DNA of 64,000 nt from Rudaea sp. 3F27F6 (GCF_005503555.1 NZ_SCNG01000004.1:1-64000), one strand, 5' to 3'. Numbered from the stretch's first letter, positions 17,216 through 29,709 are shown. Numbers and translations: made by a program. The notes: generated from the letters alone by a model not told the origin.

Positions 17216-17950
17216 ATGGATTCCGCACGCGCTTCCGCCCCCGACGATCTGCACGACGCGCTGAGCCGCCAAGGCTTCGCCTTCGTCGCGCACGAACGCA
17301 TGCGCGCGCTGCTCGACACGGTCGGCGACCTGCCGGACTGGCCCGCGTTCGCGGCGAGCTGGAACGACCTCGCCGTCGACACCTATCTCGCCGACTACGG
17401 CCGCTACCGCCGGCGCCGGCACGCGGTGTTCCGCGTCGAGGCTGCCGGCGCGATCGTGCGCGAAGCGGATCAGCCTCACTACCAGAGTCTTACCTACAAT
17501 TCGCTGCAGGGCGGCATCGAACGCTGGTTCCAGCCGATCCTGGCGCAGATCGGCGACGGCGCGACGCTCGCGACGCTGCTGCGTTTCTGCCGCAATACGT
17601 TCACCGCGCTCGCGCCCGACATCGCCGCCTGGCGCGTGGAAGTGCATCAGTTCCGCATCGAGGCGCGGCCCGACGAACCGGGCCAGCCGACTCCCGAAGG
17701 CGTGCATCGCGACGGCGTCGACTTCGTCCTCGTGCTGCTCGTCGACCGCGTCAACATCGCGAGCGGCACGACGACGATCCACGCCGCGGCGACGCGCGAG
17801 TTGCTCGGCAGCTTCACCTTGACCAAGCCGCTCGACGCCGCGCTCGTCGATGACGCGCGCGTGTTCCACGGCGTGACTCCGGTCGAGCCGCTCGATCCGG
17901 CACAGCCGGCGTATCGCGACGTGCTCGTAGTGACGTTCAAGCGCGCATAG
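17216..17950 (+). CDS. 2OG-Fe(II) dioxygenase family protein, amino-acid hydroxylase-like
   Basis: A 244-residue member of the 2OG-Fe dioxygenase family that includes L-isoleucine/L-leucine hydroxylases. The iron triad is visible: H164 and D166 in EGVHRDGVDF and the distal H218 in ARVFHGVTPV. Expected reaction: oxidative hydroxylation of a free amino acid coupled to 2-oxoglutarate decarboxylation, in the cytoplasm. It directly follows the MocR regulator gene, with candidate regulator boxes in between, which hints at control by amino-acid or PLP status. The substrate is unknown. Confidence 0.82.
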   Translation: MDSARASAPDDLHDALSRQGFAFVAHERMRALLDTVGDLPDWPAFAASWNDLAVDTYLADYGRYRRRRHAVFRVEAAGAIVREADQPHYQSLTYNSLQGGIERWFQPILAQIGDGATLATLLRFCRNTFTALAPDIAAWRVEVHQFRIEARPDEPGQPTPEGVHRDGVDFVLVLLVDRVNIASGTTTIHAAATRELLGSFTLTKPLDAALVDDARVFHGVTPVEPLDPAQPAYRDVLVVTFKRA

Positions 17951-18011
17951 CGCGCGATCTTTCTTGCGTCTCGCGAAGAAACCAAGCAGGGCCGGGCCGT
18001 TCCGACCCCTA

Positions 18012-18020
18012 TGCTATAGT
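18012..18020 (+). promoter_or_regulatory. Extended -10 promoter element of maeB
   Basis: TGCTATAGT at 18012-18020 fits the TGnTATAAT extended -10 pattern. It leaves a leader of about 50 bases to the ATG at 18076, which has AGGGAAAG as ribosome binding site. No good -35 hexamer is present, as expected for this promoter class. Confidence 0.5.
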
Positions 18021-18075
18021 CCCTGAAAATCAACAACTACGCGGTGCGCAAGGCATCGCCACAGGGAAAGACCGC

Positions 18076-20388
18076 ATGTCGTCGACCAAAGCGAACGATC
18101 TCAAGCAAGCCGCCCTCGAATATCACCGCGCGTTGCCGTACGGCAAGATCAAGGTTGCGCCGACCAAGCCGGTCGTGACCCAGCGCGACCTCTCGCTCGC
18201 GTATTCGCCGGGCGTCGCCGCGGCCTGCGAAGCGATCGTCGAAGATCCGTCGGAAGTATCCAGAGTCACCGCGCGCGGCAATCTCGTCGCGGTGATCACG
18301 AACGGCACCGCCGTGCTCGGCCTCGGCGCGATCGGGCCGCTCGCGGCGAAGCCGGTGATGGAAGGCAAGGGCGTGCTGTTCCAGAAGTTCGCCGGCATCG
18401 ACGTGTTCGATATCGAGGTCAACGAGAATGATCCGGACAAGCTCGTCGACATCATCGCCGCGCTCGAACCGACCTTCGGCGGCATCAACCTCGAAGACAT
18501 CAAGGCGCCCGAGTGCTTCGAGGTTGAACGCAAGCTGCGCGAGCGCGTGAAGATTCCGGTGTTTCACGACGACCAGCACGGCACCGCGATCATCGTTGGC
18601 GTCGCCGTGATCAATGCGCTGCACATCATCGGCAAGAAGATCGGTGAGGTGAAACTCGCCGCGTCCGGCGCGGGCGCGGCCGGCATCGCCTGTCTCGACA
18701 TGCTCGTGCGCCTCGGCGTGAAGCCGGAGAACATCCTCGTCAACGACAAGGACGGCGTGCTCTACCACGGCCGCCCGGGCCTTTCGGGCGAACTCGAGCG
18801 CTATGCGCGTGACACGCCGGCGCGCAAGCTCGCCGACATCGTTGTCGGCGCCGACATTTTCCTCGGCGTCTCCGCAGGCGGCGTGCTGACCCAGGACATG
18901 GTCAAGACCATGGGCGACAGGCCGATCATTCTCGCTCTGGCCAACCCAACGCCGGAAATCCTGCCGGAACTGGCGAAGGAAGTGCGGCCCGACGCGATTA
19001 TCGCGACTGGCCGTTCGGACTATCCGAACCAGGTCAACAACGCGCTCTGCTTCCCTTACATCTTCCGCGGTGCGCTCGACGTCGGCGCGACGACGATCAA
19101 CGCGCAGATGGAAGTCGCCTGCGTGCATGCGATCGCCGAACTGGCGCGGCGCGAAATTTCCGACGTCGCCGAGCGCGCTTACAGCTACGGCGACAATCAC
19201 CTGACCTTCGGCCCGGAATACCTGATCCCGCAACCGTTCGATCCGCGCCTGCTCGTCTCGGTCGCGCCCGCGGTCGCACGCGCGGCGATGGAGTCGGGCG
19301 TGGCGACGCAGCCGATCACCGACCTGCGCGGCTACACCGAAAAGCTCTCGCAGTTCGTGTTCCGCACGACCACGCTGATGAAGCCGCTGTTCGACCGAGC
19401 CAAGGCCGACGTCAAGCGCATCGCGTTTGCCGAAGGTGAGGAAGACGTGGTTCTGCGCGCGGTGCAGACCATCGTCGACGAAGGCCTCGCCAAGCCGATC
19501 CTGATCGGCCGCCCGGCAGTCATCGAAAAGCGCATCAAGCGCCTCGGCCTGCGCATCCGCGCGGGCGAGCACTTCGAGCTGACCAACGTCGACGACGATC
19601 CGCGCTACGACGAATACTGGAACTACTATCACAAGCTCAACGCGCGCCGCGGCACGACGCCGGCGCTCGCCAAGGCGATGATCCGCACGCGCGTCACCCT
19701 GATCGCAGCGATCATGGTCGCGCGCGGCGAAGCCGACGGCATGATCACCGGCATCGTCGGCACGTATCAGTCCAAGCTCAACTATATCCGCAGCGTGCTG
19801 CCGCTCGATCCCGACGTCTGCGCGCCGTCGGCGATGACCGGCGTGCAGAACGACCGCGGTGCGTTCTTCTTCATCGACACGCACGTACAGCCGGACCCGA
19901 CCGCCGAGCAGCTCGCCGAGGCGACGCTGCAGGGCGTGCTGCGCCTGAAGATGTTCGGCATCAAGCCGCGCGTGGCGTTGCTCTCGCACTCGAACTTCGG
20001 CGGTCACTCGACGCCGAGTTCGCAGAAGATGCGCCGCGTGCTCGAACTCGTGCGTGCGGCCGATCCGGGCCTCGAGATCGACGGCGAGATGCAGGCCGAC
20101 ACCGCGCTCAACGATGCAGTGCGCGCGCGCATCTTCCCCGATTCGACCCTGAGCGGAATGGCCAACGTCTTCGTCTGCCCGAACATGGACGCGGCCAACA
20201 TCGCCTACAACATGGTGCGCCATATGACCGAGGGCGTCGCGATCGGGCCGATCCTGATGGGCATTTCCAAGCCTGCGCACATCCTCACGCCGGTCTCGAC
20301 CGTGCGCCGCGTGGTCAACATGACCGCGGTCGCCTGCGTCGAAGCACAGATCCGCGCGCAGATCGCCGGCAGCCCGCCTTCGTCATGA
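18076..20388 (+). CDS. maeB: NADP-dependent malic enzyme with phosphotransacetylase-like domain
   Basis: Oxidative decarboxylation of malate to pyruvate with NADPH formation. The 770-residue product is full-length for MaeB: malic N-terminal domain (about 15-150, [32 protein letters not shown]), NAD(P)-binding domain (about 160-420, with [13 protein letters not shown] just before it) and a C-terminal phosphotransacetylase-like domain (about 430-765) that in this family is regulatory, not catalytic. Transcribed alone from the extended -10 promoter. Confidence 0.96.
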   Translation: MSSTKANDLKQAALEYHRALPYGKIKVAPTKPVVTQRDLSLAYSPGVAAACEAIVEDPSEVSRVTARGNLVAVITNGTAVLGLGAIGPLAAKPVMEGKGVLFQKFAGIDVFDIEVNENDPDKLVDIIAALEPTFGGINLEDIKAPECFEVERKLRERVKIPVFHDDQHGTAIIVGVAVINALHIIGKKIGEVKLAASGAGAAGIACLDMLVRLGVKPENILVNDKDGVLYHGRPGLSGELERYARDTPARKLADIVVGADIFLGVSAGGVLTQDMVKTMGDRPIILALANPTPEILPELAKEVRPDAIIATGRSDYPNQVNNALCFPYIFRGALDVGATTINAQMEVACVHAIAELARREISDVAERAYSYGDNHLTFGPEYLIPQPFDPRLLVSVAPAVARAAMESGVATQPITDLRGYTEKLSQFVFRTTTLMKPLFDRAKADVKRIAFAEGEEDVVLRAVQTIVDEGLAKPILIGRPAVIEKRIKRLGLRIRAGEHFELTNVDDDPRYDEYWNYYHKLNARRGTTPALAKAMIRTRVTLIAAIMVARGEADGMITGIVGTYQSKLNYIRSVLPLDPDVCAPSAMTGVQNDRGAFFFIDTHVQPDPTAEQLAEATLQGVLRLKMFGIKPRVALLSHSNFGGHSTPSSQKMRRVLELVRAADPGLEIDGEMQADTALNDAVRARIFPDSTLSGMANVFVCPNMDAANIAYNMVRHMTEGVAIGPILMGISKPAHILTPVSTVRRVVNMTAVACVEAQIRAQIAGSPPSS

Positions 20389-20467
20389 TCTGAGCGAGCG
20401 GCGCGCGGGAAACTTTGCCGGCGGACGTATTTCCAAGTTTGCGGACGAGCCACTTTCGGAAGCCACC

Positions 20468-21229
20468 GTGAACGTGCCGCCGGCACCCGCCGCTCCGCGA
20501 CTTCCCGCCGCCCGGATCGCCAGCAAGCGCTGGCGTTGGGAACGAATGCTCGGCTTTGCTGTTTCGCTCGGCCTGCATCTCGCGATCTTCGCCGCCCTGC
20601 TGCGCCCGGAACCGGCGCCGACGCCGGAGCCGGTACTGCCCGCCGCAATCGTTTCGGTCGATCTGACCGCTTCGCAGCCGACCGCGCCCACGCTTCCTGC
20701 GCTGCCGATACCGCCGCTGCGCAGCGAACGTGCCACAGCGGCAGCATCCGCCGGCGCGGAGGCGCCGCGATCGCGCACATCGACCGAACCCGCGGGCGTC
20801 GCCGCGTCAGCCAATGCGCGCACGAATTCGCGCGCGCCGAATCGCGAGGTGTCGCGCGCGCCCGCGCAACCCGCCCGCGAGGCCCTGTATCGTTCGCCGC
20901 CCGCGCGATCGGCACAGGACGCCGACAACCGTGCGCGCGACGCGCAGTCGGCCTACCGCCGGCTGCTCGCCGAATATCTCGCCAAAGTGAAACGCTATCC
21001 CGCTTCCGCCGTGGCCACGCACGACGAAGGCACGGTGATGCTCTGGTTCCGCCTCGATCGTTCCGGACGCCTGCTCTCGTGGACGATCTCGCGCAGTTCG
21101 CAGTCGCCGCGCCTCGACGGCGAAGTGGCGCGCATGGTCCAGGCCGCGGCGCCGTTCCCGCCGTTTCCGGCCGCTTGGGATGCGCCGTCGGCGACCTTCG
21201 TCGTCCCGATCGACTTCTCGCTCAACTGA
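20468..21229 (+). CDS. TonB family energy-transducer-like protein
   Basis: A 253-residue protein built like TonB: short cytoplasmic N-terminus, one membrane helix (about 28-46), Pro/Ala-rich periplasmic spacer (about 47-150) and a TonB C-terminal domain (about 160-253: YPASAVATHDEGTVMLWFRL, then RSGRLLSWTISRSS and a closing PFPAAW...DFSLN). It should couple inner-membrane proton force to outer-membrane receptors such as the three encoded here. The start is GTG at 20468. No exbB/exbD adjoin. A decayed copy of its 3' end lies at 22033-22141. Confidence 0.82.
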   Translation: MNVPPAPAAPRLPAARIASKRWRWERMLGFAVSLGLHLAIFAALLRPEPAPTPEPVLPAAIVSVDLTASQPTAPTLPALPIPPLRSERATAAASAGAEAPRSRTSTEPAGVAASANARTNSRAPNREVSRAPAQPAREALYRSPPARSAQDADNRARDAQSAYRRLLAEYLAKVKRYPASAVATHDEGTVMLWFRLDRSGRLLSWTISRSSQSPRLDGEVARMVQAAAPFPPFPAAWDAPSATFVVPIDFSLN

Positions 21230-21253
21230 CCAGGGTCGCCGCTCGGGCGAGCT

Positions 21254-21955
21254 TCACGCCTTTTCCGCGACCGCAATGTAGCCGGCGATCGGCACGCCTT
21301 CTTCCATGCGCAATTCGATTTCCTCGAAACAGATCGCCGCGAAGCCCGCGTTGCGACATAGACGCTCGACATAGATACGCGAATGCGCATAGCGCTTGCT
21401 CGGACGCAGAACGAAATCGCCTCCGCTATCGGCTACCGTTTCGCAGGAAAAGATCAACGTGCCGCCGGGCCGCAAGGAGCGGAACGCAGCCGGAATGAGA
21501 TCGACCAAATCGCCGATATAAATAAAGACATCGCAGGCTGCGATGCAGTCGTAACGCTCCGCCGCAGTGTCGCGCAATTCAGCGAGTGCATCGCCCTGAT
21601 GCAGTTTGCCGTAGATACCCAGCGGCGCCGCTTGATCGAGCATGCGTGCCGAGAGATCGACGCCGACCAGATCCCCGTCGAGGCGGCCGAGGCACATGCC
21701 GAGCAAGCCCGTGCCGCAACCGAGATCGAGCAGATCGAATCTGCGCTCGGGATGGCGGCTCAGCACGATGTCGGCGACACGATGCGGAACGCGATATTGC
21801 AGCCGTCCGACCAAGTGCCTTTCGAAACGTTCGGCAAGCTCGTCGAACAATTCCGCTACGAGGACGGCAGGCTGCGTGCTCGGCGTTTCACCACGAGCCA
21901 CGGCCTCACGAAATCGTCGGACCGCGTCGTCAGGTTGATCGGATTGCCCTGCCAT
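21254..21955 (-). CDS. SAM-dependent methyltransferase, short paralogue lacking the TPR domain
   Basis: A 233-residue class I methyltransferase with motif I LLDLGCGTGLLG and the later LRPGGTLIFSCET strand. It aligns throughout with residues about 222-435 of the TPR methyltransferase encoded at 22166-23473, including ARGETP-TQPAVL near its N-terminus and RPSKRYAHSR-YVERLCR-AGF near its end, but lacks the TPR part. The ATG at 21955 is chosen because homology begins just after it. Convergent with the tonB-like gene. It appears intact; the methyl acceptor is unknown. Confidence 0.8.
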   Translation of the reverse strand: MAGQSDQPDDAVRRFREAVARGETPSTQPAVLVAELFDELAERFERHLVGRLQYRVPHRVADIVLSRHPERRFDLLDLGCGTGLLGMCLGRLDGDLVGVDLSARMLDQAAPLGIYGKLHQGDALAELRDTAAERYDCIAACDVFIYIGDLVDLIPAAFRSLRPGGTLIFSCETVADSGGDFVLRPSKRYAHSRIYVERLCRNAGFAAICFEEIELRMEEGVPIAGYIAVAEKA

Positions 21956-22032
21956 GCGGCGGCGAATGTAGCACGGCGCCCGTCGGATCAGATCGCACTG
22001 GAATTGGCAACCCGCACTTCCGCGATCGATGA

Positions 22033-22141
22033 ATCGTGCTGCGACGATGAAATTGCGCACACGGTCCACCCGCGGCTCCCGGTTGCTTGCGATGCGGCAT
22101 CGGCCACCTTCATCGCCTCGACCTACGTTGCACTGAACTGA
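22033..22141 (+). pseudogene. Decayed duplicate of the 3' end of the tonB-like gene
   Basis: Read in frame, this stretch gives DDEIAHTV and later CDAASATFIASTYVALN then TGA, which matches DGEVARMV and WDAPSATFVVPIDFSLN then TGA at the end of the tonB-like gene (20468-21229), with a five-codon deletion between the two blocks. The same downstream context (TGAcCAGG versus TGAtCAGG, then a methyltransferase 3' end) follows both. It has no start or upstream domain, so it is a remnant left by tandem duplication. Homology may extend up to about 21985. Confidence 0.75.
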
Positions 22142-22165
22142 TCAGGTAAGTCGCACCGGCGAACC

Positions 22166-23473
22166 TCAGGCCTTTTCCGCAACGACGATGTAGCCCGAGA
22201 TCGGCACCCTTTCTTCCATGCGCAATTCGATTTCCTCGAAACCGACTACGCCGAAGCCCGCATCGCGGCACAGCCGCTCGACATAGGCACGCGAATGCGC
22301 GTAGCGCTTGCTCGGACGCAGAACGAAATCGCCTTCGCTATCGGCCGCCGTCTCGCAGGAAAAGATCAGCGCACCGCCGGGCCGCAAAGCACGGAAAGCG
22401 AACGGAATGAGATCGGCCAAATCGCCGACATAGATGAATACGTCGGCGGCGATGATGTAGTCGTACGAATCCGCCGCCGAATGGTCCAGTTCCGAACGCA
22501 GGTCGCCGTGACGCAGACGCGTATAGATACCGAGGCACTGCGCGCGCTGCAACATGTTCGCTGACAAATCCACGCCGACGAACGCGCCGGACACCTTGCC
22601 GAGATTGACCGCGATCAGCCCAGTGCCGCAGCCCAGATCGAGCACGTCGATATCGCACAGCGGATGCCGTCGGCGAACGATGTCGGCGATAAATCCCGGG
22701 ACGCGGTATTTGAGCTCGCCGGTGAGATGCGCGTCGAAACGTCCGGAGTAATTATCGAAAAGTTTCTCCGTCAGCACAGCGGGCTGGGTGGGCGGCGTCT
22801 CGCCGCGCGCAAGTGCGAGATAGAATTCGAATCGAGGATCGCCGGGTTGCAACGATAAAGCCCGCTCGAAGCAAGCGACCGCTTCAGCCGCGCGCCCCAA
22901 CTCGGTAAGACAAGCACCGAGGCCGGCAAGCGCACTCGCGCTGTCTGGATTTGCGCCGAGCGCGGTGCGATAGAACGGCTCGGCCTCAGCGAAACGCCTT
23001 TGGTCGTACAGGCTGATGGCGAGCGGGTGCATGATCGCGACATCGCCGGGACGCAATGCGAGTGCCGCACGCAGGCAGCGTTCGGCAAAGGCATGGGCGC
23101 CAGCCAGATTGGCCACGGACACGGCCAATTCGAGCGCAGCGAGATCGTTCGGCGCAACGTCCACCATCATCACGGCGGCGGCGAGCGCCTCGTCGGTCTT
23201 TTCCATGCGCCCGAGCGCCTTGCAGCGCTCGATATGGATGACCGGCCAACGCGGCGTCAACGAAATGGCGCGATCCAAGGCGGCAATTTCCTTCACCGCG
23301 TCGTTCCCGGCTCGCGCCAACGTGGCTTCGACCAAGCATACGCGCACGTCTCCGCGCGCTTCCGTCCGAACCCGATCGAGCGCTGCGAGCGCGGACGCGA
23401 GTTCACCGGCCTGAATCTGCGCCTCGACCGCGCGCAGCTTGGTCATAATCGGATCAGGCACGGGAGAACTCAT
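22166..23473 (-). CDS. TPR-repeat SAM-dependent methyltransferase
   Basis: A 435-residue fusion: tetratricopeptide repeats (about 10-215) followed by a class I methyltransferase domain (about 235-435) with motif I VLDLGCGTGLIA at 277-288. TPR-methyltransferase fusions of this type are common in proteobacteria; the TPRs probably bind the protein or complex to be modified. The ATG at 23473 is chosen over a GTG at 23488 because GGAAG lies about 13 bases before it. Paralogue of the short gene at 21254-21955. Confidence 0.85.
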   Translation of the reverse strand: MSSPVPDPIMTKLRAVEAQIQAGELASALAALDRVRTEARGDVRVCLVEATLARAGNDAVKEIAALDRAISLTPRWPVIHIERCKALGRMEKTDEALAAAVMMVDVAPNDLAALELAVSVANLAGAHAFAERCLRAALALRPGDVAIMHPLAISLYDQRRFAEAEPFYRTALGANPDSASALAGLGACLTELGRAAEAVACFERALSLQPGDPRFEFYLALARGETPPTQPAVLTEKLFDNYSGRFDAHLTGELKYRVPGFIADIVRRRHPLCDIDVLDLGCGTGLIAVNLGKVSGAFVGVDLSANMLQRAQCLGIYTRLRHGDLRSELDHSAADSYDYIIAADVFIYVGDLADLIPFAFRALRPGGALIFSCETAADSEGDFVLRPSKRYAHSRAYVERLCRDAGFGVVGFEEIELRMEERVPISGYIVVAEKA

Positions 23474-23709
23474 CGCACGCGCTTCCACGCAAACGGACTA
23501 GTACCCATGTACTCGCGAAAAACTCGCCTGCGCCGGACATTCGTATCGCTCATGGAAAAAACATAACGTGCCGAGTCGCGTTTAGCAAAATTCCGCGCGT
23601 GCGGCCATGCAGTCGGTCGGTTAGACTTGGCGAGCGCGTTCGCGCAGCGGCAGCGGCCAGACAAAATCGTTCAATCGGCACCCAACGAGGTGCCCGCGGA
23701 GGGAAAGAC

Positions 23710-26400
<2,691 letters not shown>

Positions 26401-26404
26401 GCCG

Positions 26405-27085
26405 ATGGGGGATTCCGGGGATGCGCCGAATCGTGCGCATCCCCGTGCGATCGCAAGTGCGTATTTTCCGCAGCGCCGGCACTACTGGTACGCGCGCTGC
26501 AAGCTCGCGAGCGATCCGCTGTATGCCGGCGTCGGCGCTGCGCTGCGCGGAACGACGGCACCCCTGCTCGATCTCGGCTGCGGTATCGGCCTGCTCGCGC
26601 ACACGCTGCGCGCGCAGGGCTTCGCTGGCAACTACTCGGGCGTCGACAACGATGCGACGAAGATCGCCACGGCGCGGTCTGCGGCCGAACGCGCCGGCCT
26701 CTGCGACGTAGGCTACGACTGCATCGACCTGGCGACCGCGCCGTTCCCGCCGCATCGCGGCAGTGTCGCTCTGCTCGACGTGCTGCAGTTCGTGCCCGAA
26801 CCGGCGGCGACTGCGCTGCTCGAACGCGCCGCGACGTGTATCGCCCCTGGCGCGCGCCTGATCATTCGCAGCGGACTCGCCGGCGCCGACGCACGCGCGC
26901 GATTCACCCGTGCAGTCGATGTGTTTTCGCGAGCCGTCGGCTGGATGAACGCGGCGCCGACGCATTATCCGGCACGGGCGCAGCTCGAAGCCTTGCTGCA
27001 GCGCTGCGGCCTCTCGGCGCACTTCTCGCCGCTCGGCGGACGATGGTTCAACAACTGGCTGATCGTCGGCGAACGCCGGCGGTGA
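26405..27085 (+). CDS. Class I SAM-dependent methyltransferase
   Basis: A 226-residue methyltransferase with motif I LLDLGCGIGLLA (about 53-64), acidic GVDNDATKIATA (motif II) and LLDVLQFVP (motif IV region). It begins 4 bases after the aceE stop, so it probably rides on aceE read-through. HYWYARCKLASDPLY near the N-terminus suggests a small-molecule or lipid-type methyltransferase, but no acceptor can be named. Confidence 0.8.
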   Translation: MGDSGDAPNRAHPRAIASAYFPQRRHYWYARCKLASDPLYAGVGAALRGTTAPLLDLGCGIGLLAHTLRAQGFAGNYSGVDNDATKIATARSAAERAGLCDVGYDCIDLATAPFPPHRGSVALLDVLQFVPEPAATALLERAATCIAPGARLIIRSGLAGADARARFTRAVDVFSRAVGWMNAAPTHYPARAQLEALLQRCGLSAHFSPLGGRWFNNWLIVGERRR

Positions 27086-27177
27086 ATGCCGCGCCAATGC
27101 GCGCCGGCGACGACCGCAAACGAAGATCGATTCGATCCCGAGAATTCGCGCGCAAGAAGCGGAGTTCACCGGGCGGC

Positions 27178-27687
27178 ATGACAGCGCAGACTGCGCTCGA
27201 TCTTTCCATCGAGCTCACTGCCATGCACTTCCGTATTCGCGGCCTGCCCGCCGAACCGTTCGCCGAGCTGTTTTCCCTGTCCGATGCCGAACTCGCGCAG
27301 CGCCTCGCGGTGCGGTGCAGGGTCGAAGCCGATCACGGCTACCCGTGCCGCATCAGCCTGACCGATGCGCGCATCGGCGACGAAGTCATTCTGATCAACC
27401 ACGAACATCTCGCCGTCGCCTCGCCGTACCGTTCGCGCCATGCGATCTATGTGCGCGAAGGAGAAGTGCAGTTCGATGCCGTCGACGAGGTGCCGCAGAT
27501 GCTGCGCAAGCGCCTGCTCTCGCTGCGCGGCTTCGACGCCGACGGCATGATGACCTCGGCTGACGTCGTCGAAGGCCGCGAGCTCGAAACGGCGATCGCG
27601 CGCCAGCTCACCGATCCGCGCACGGCCTACCTGCATGCGCATATCGCCCGGCCCGGCTGCTACGCGGCGCATATCGAGCGCGCCTAG
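27178..27687 (+). CDS. DUF1203 family protein
   Basis: A 169-residue protein: FRIRGLPAEPF at the N-terminus, YPCRISLTDARIGDEVILINHEH in the middle and AYLHAHIARPGCYAAHIERA at the end are typical of the DUF1203 family, whose role is unknown. The ATG at 27178 has GCGGAG upstream and matches the family start. Followed by a perfect 12-bp hairpin at 27700-27730. Confidence 0.8.
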   Translation: MTAQTALDLSIELTAMHFRIRGLPAEPFAELFSLSDAELAQRLAVRCRVEADHGYPCRISLTDARIGDEVILINHEHLAVASPYRSRHAIYVREGEVQFDAVDEVPQMLRKRLLSLRGFDADGMMTSADVVEGRELETAIARQLTDPRTAYLHAHIARPGCYAAHIERA

Positions 27688-27699
27688 CGGGCCATTGCA

Positions 27700-27730
27700 G
27701 CGAACTTGCGCCATGCGCGCGCAAGTTCGC
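27700..27730. terminator. Strong hairpin after the DUF1203 gene
   Basis: GCGAACTTGCGC (27700-27711) and GCGCAAGTTCGC (27719-27730), 12-bp perfect stem with a 7-base loop. No T-tract follows, so it may be an mRNA stabiliser, a pausing site or a Rho-assisted end rather than a classic terminator. It touches the earliest possible start of the next gene (27732), which argues for the later ATG at 27768. Confidence 0.5.
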
Positions 27731-27767
27731 TATGCTTGCTGCGGTTTCCCGATCGGCAAAGGCGGCG

Positions 27768-29312
27768 ATGGAGGCAGCGCAGTGGCGCGCGGAGTGGCTC
27801 GACTGGAACGGCAGCGTACTGCGCTGGCGCATCGCCGGCGATCTTGCCGGCCTGCCGGCGACCGAACTGACGCTCGACGGGATCGTCTTCGCGCGCTTCG
27901 CTGCGACCGGCGCGGGCGCTGAGGAATTTGCGCTCGAATTCCCGCTGTCGCCGACCGGTCACGACGAACTGCGTTTCGGCGTCGCGGTAACGGGCGCGAC
28001 CGCATCGCCCGATCTGCTGCCGCCTTGGAACGTGCGCCTCGGCGCCGCTTCCGCCGCGCCGGCCGAATCGTCGGCGCCGACGCCCGCGCGCCGTCTCGCC
28101 GCGCTTGCCGGCACCCCCACGCTGCCGTCGGCACCGCTGACCGAGTTGCCACGCGTCAGCATCGTCGTGCCGATCTTCAATTCGCCGCAGAGCGTGCGCA
28201 ACTGCATCGACTCGGTGCTGCGCCACTCGCCGCAGGCGCGGCTGATCCTGATCGACGATGCCAGCACCGATGCGCAAATCGGCCCGCTGCTCGACACCAC
28301 GGCCGCGCACAAACAAGTGCATGTCCACCGCAACGAGCGCAACCGCGGCTACACCGGCAGCGTCAACGTCGGCATGCGCCTCGCCGGCGGCGACGACGTG
28401 GTCCTGCTCAACAGCGACACCGTGGTCGGCCCGCGCTGGCTGTCGGCGCTGAAGCTCGCCGCCTACGGCGCAGACGACATCGGCACCGTCACCGCAGTGT
28501 CCGACAACGCCGGCGCATTCAGCGTGCCCGAGCTGGAGCAGCATTGTCCGATTCCGCCGCGCTGGACGCTCGCGCAAGCGCAGCGCGCCGTGCTGCAGCA
28601 GGCCGGCATGCTGTATCCGCAACTGCCGACCGGCAACGGCTTCTGCCTCTACATCAAGCGCGTGCTGCTTGCGCGCATCGGGCCGATGGACGAGGCCGCG
28701 TTCCCGCAGGGCTACGGCGAAGAGAACGATTTCTGCCAGCGCGCCGAACGCGCCGGCTACCGCAACCTCATCGCCGGCAACGTGCTCGTGCATCACGAGC
28801 GCAGCGCGAGCTTCGGCGACGCGCGGCGCATGGCGCTCGGCGTGCAGGGCATGGCGGTGCTGCGCGAGCGCTATCCCAACTATGAGCGCGACGTCGGCGC
28901 GACGCTGTGGAGTTTCGAGCGCCGCGTGGTCGACTATCGCGTGCGGCGCATCTACGCCGACTCCGATCCGAGCGACGCGACGCAACCACCGAAGCCGCGG
29001 CTGCTGCTCGCGGCCGATCCGCAGGACGCGGGGACGGCGAAACTGCTTGCCACCCTGTCGCGCAACCAGGAATGTTTTCTGCTGCGCAACGACGGCGACC
29101 GCGTCGGCCTGTACCGACTCGACGGCGCAGCGTTCATCGCCGAGGACAGTGTCGAACTTGGCCGCGACGCAGCGGCGCTTGAACGCGTCGAGGCACGTCT
29201 GCGCGAATGGCTGGCCGGTTATGCGATCGAATCGGTGCACGCGCGCGGCAGCGCGGCGAGCGACGGCTGGCTGGCCTCGATAGCTGCTGAGTTCGAGATT
29301 CCGACGATCTGA
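27768..29312 (+). CDS. Family 2 glycosyltransferase (rhamnosyltransferase-like)
   Basis: A 514-residue glycosyltransferase. An N-terminal beta-rich extension (about 1-120) precedes a GT-A domain: VSIVVPIFNSP, then LIDDAS (first Asp pair), LLNSDTVV (DxD-equivalent) and GYGEENDFCQRA with the catalytic acidic pair typical of GT2 rhamnosyl- and galactosyltransferases. The C-terminal part (about 400-514) is a second domain without a family I recognise. A role in surface polysaccharide or glycan decoration is inferred. The ATG at 27768 (AAAGGCGG before it) is preferred to 27732, which abuts a strong hairpin. Confidence 0.8.
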   Translation: MEAAQWRAEWLDWNGSVLRWRIAGDLAGLPATELTLDGIVFARFAATGAGAEEFALEFPLSPTGHDELRFGVAVTGATASPDLLPPWNVRLGAASAAPAESSAPTPARRLAALAGTPTLPSAPLTELPRVSIVVPIFNSPQSVRNCIDSVLRHSPQARLILIDDASTDAQIGPLLDTTAAHKQVHVHRNERNRGYTGSVNVGMRLAGGDDVVLLNSDTVVGPRWLSALKLAAYGADDIGTVTAVSDNAGAFSVPELEQHCPIPPRWTLAQAQRAVLQQAGMLYPQLPTGNGFCLYIKRVLLARIGPMDEAAFPQGYGEENDFCQRAERAGYRNLIAGNVLVHHERSASFGDARRMALGVQGMAVLRERYPNYERDVGATLWSFERRVVDYRVRRIYADSDPSDATQPPKPRLLLAADPQDAGTAKLLATLSRNQECFLLRNDGDRVGLYRLDGAAFIAEDSVELGRDAAALERVEARLREWLAGYAIESVHARGSAASDGWLASIAAEFEIPTI

Positions 29313-29379
29313 CCGCGCCGCCGGCAGCGGACGCGATCGATACCGCGTCTACGCGTGCCGGGCGATGCCCGCGTCAGCC

Positions 29380-29709
29380 TTACTTGATGACGCCCGGCAG
29401 GAACGACTGCCAGCGCAAACCGCGCCGGTGCGTGCCGCTCGCGGGGCCGACGCCCTCGGCGAGATTGCTTCCGGCATCGTCGTTCGGCGCCGCCCCGGCG
29501 GTGACCGGCGGCTGCGTCGCCGCGACCGCAGGCTTTGGTGCGGGCGCCGATGCCGGGCGCGTCTGCGCGTTCGGCGCGGGCGCCTGTGCCGCGGCTTGCG
29601 GCTTCTGCGCGTCGGCTTCGTCGGCATCGCAACTCCGCACCGGGCCGGAATAGAAACCGACGGCGAACAAGGCCAGCAAGGCGACGGCAGCAACGGAGCG
29701 TCTGGACAT
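29380..29709 (-). CDS. Small exported or membrane-anchored Ala/Pro-rich protein
   Basis: A 109-residue protein with an N-terminal hydrophobic helix (about 5-20), then a low-complexity region rich in Ala, Pro and Gln (about 30-75) and a short conserved-looking end (GTHRRGLRWQSFLPGVIK). It is either an uncleaved anchor or a signal peptide. An in-frame ATG at 29736 is an alternative start. No family recognised. Divergent from birA across a 272-base gap that contains a perfect inverted repeat. Confidence 0.5.
   Translation of the reverse strand: MSRRSVAAVALLALFAVGFYSGPVRSCDADEADAQKPQAAAQAPAPNAQTRPASAPAPKPAVAATQPPVTAGAAPNDDAGSNLAEGVGPASGTHRRGLRWQSFLPGVIK

Noticed and set aside
18037-20280. A 747-residue open frame antisense to maeB
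   Set aside because: The maeB product matches malic enzyme over its full length; the antisense frame has no family features. Similar long shadows opposite deaD (10587-12803) and aceE (23671-26289) were dropped for the same reason.
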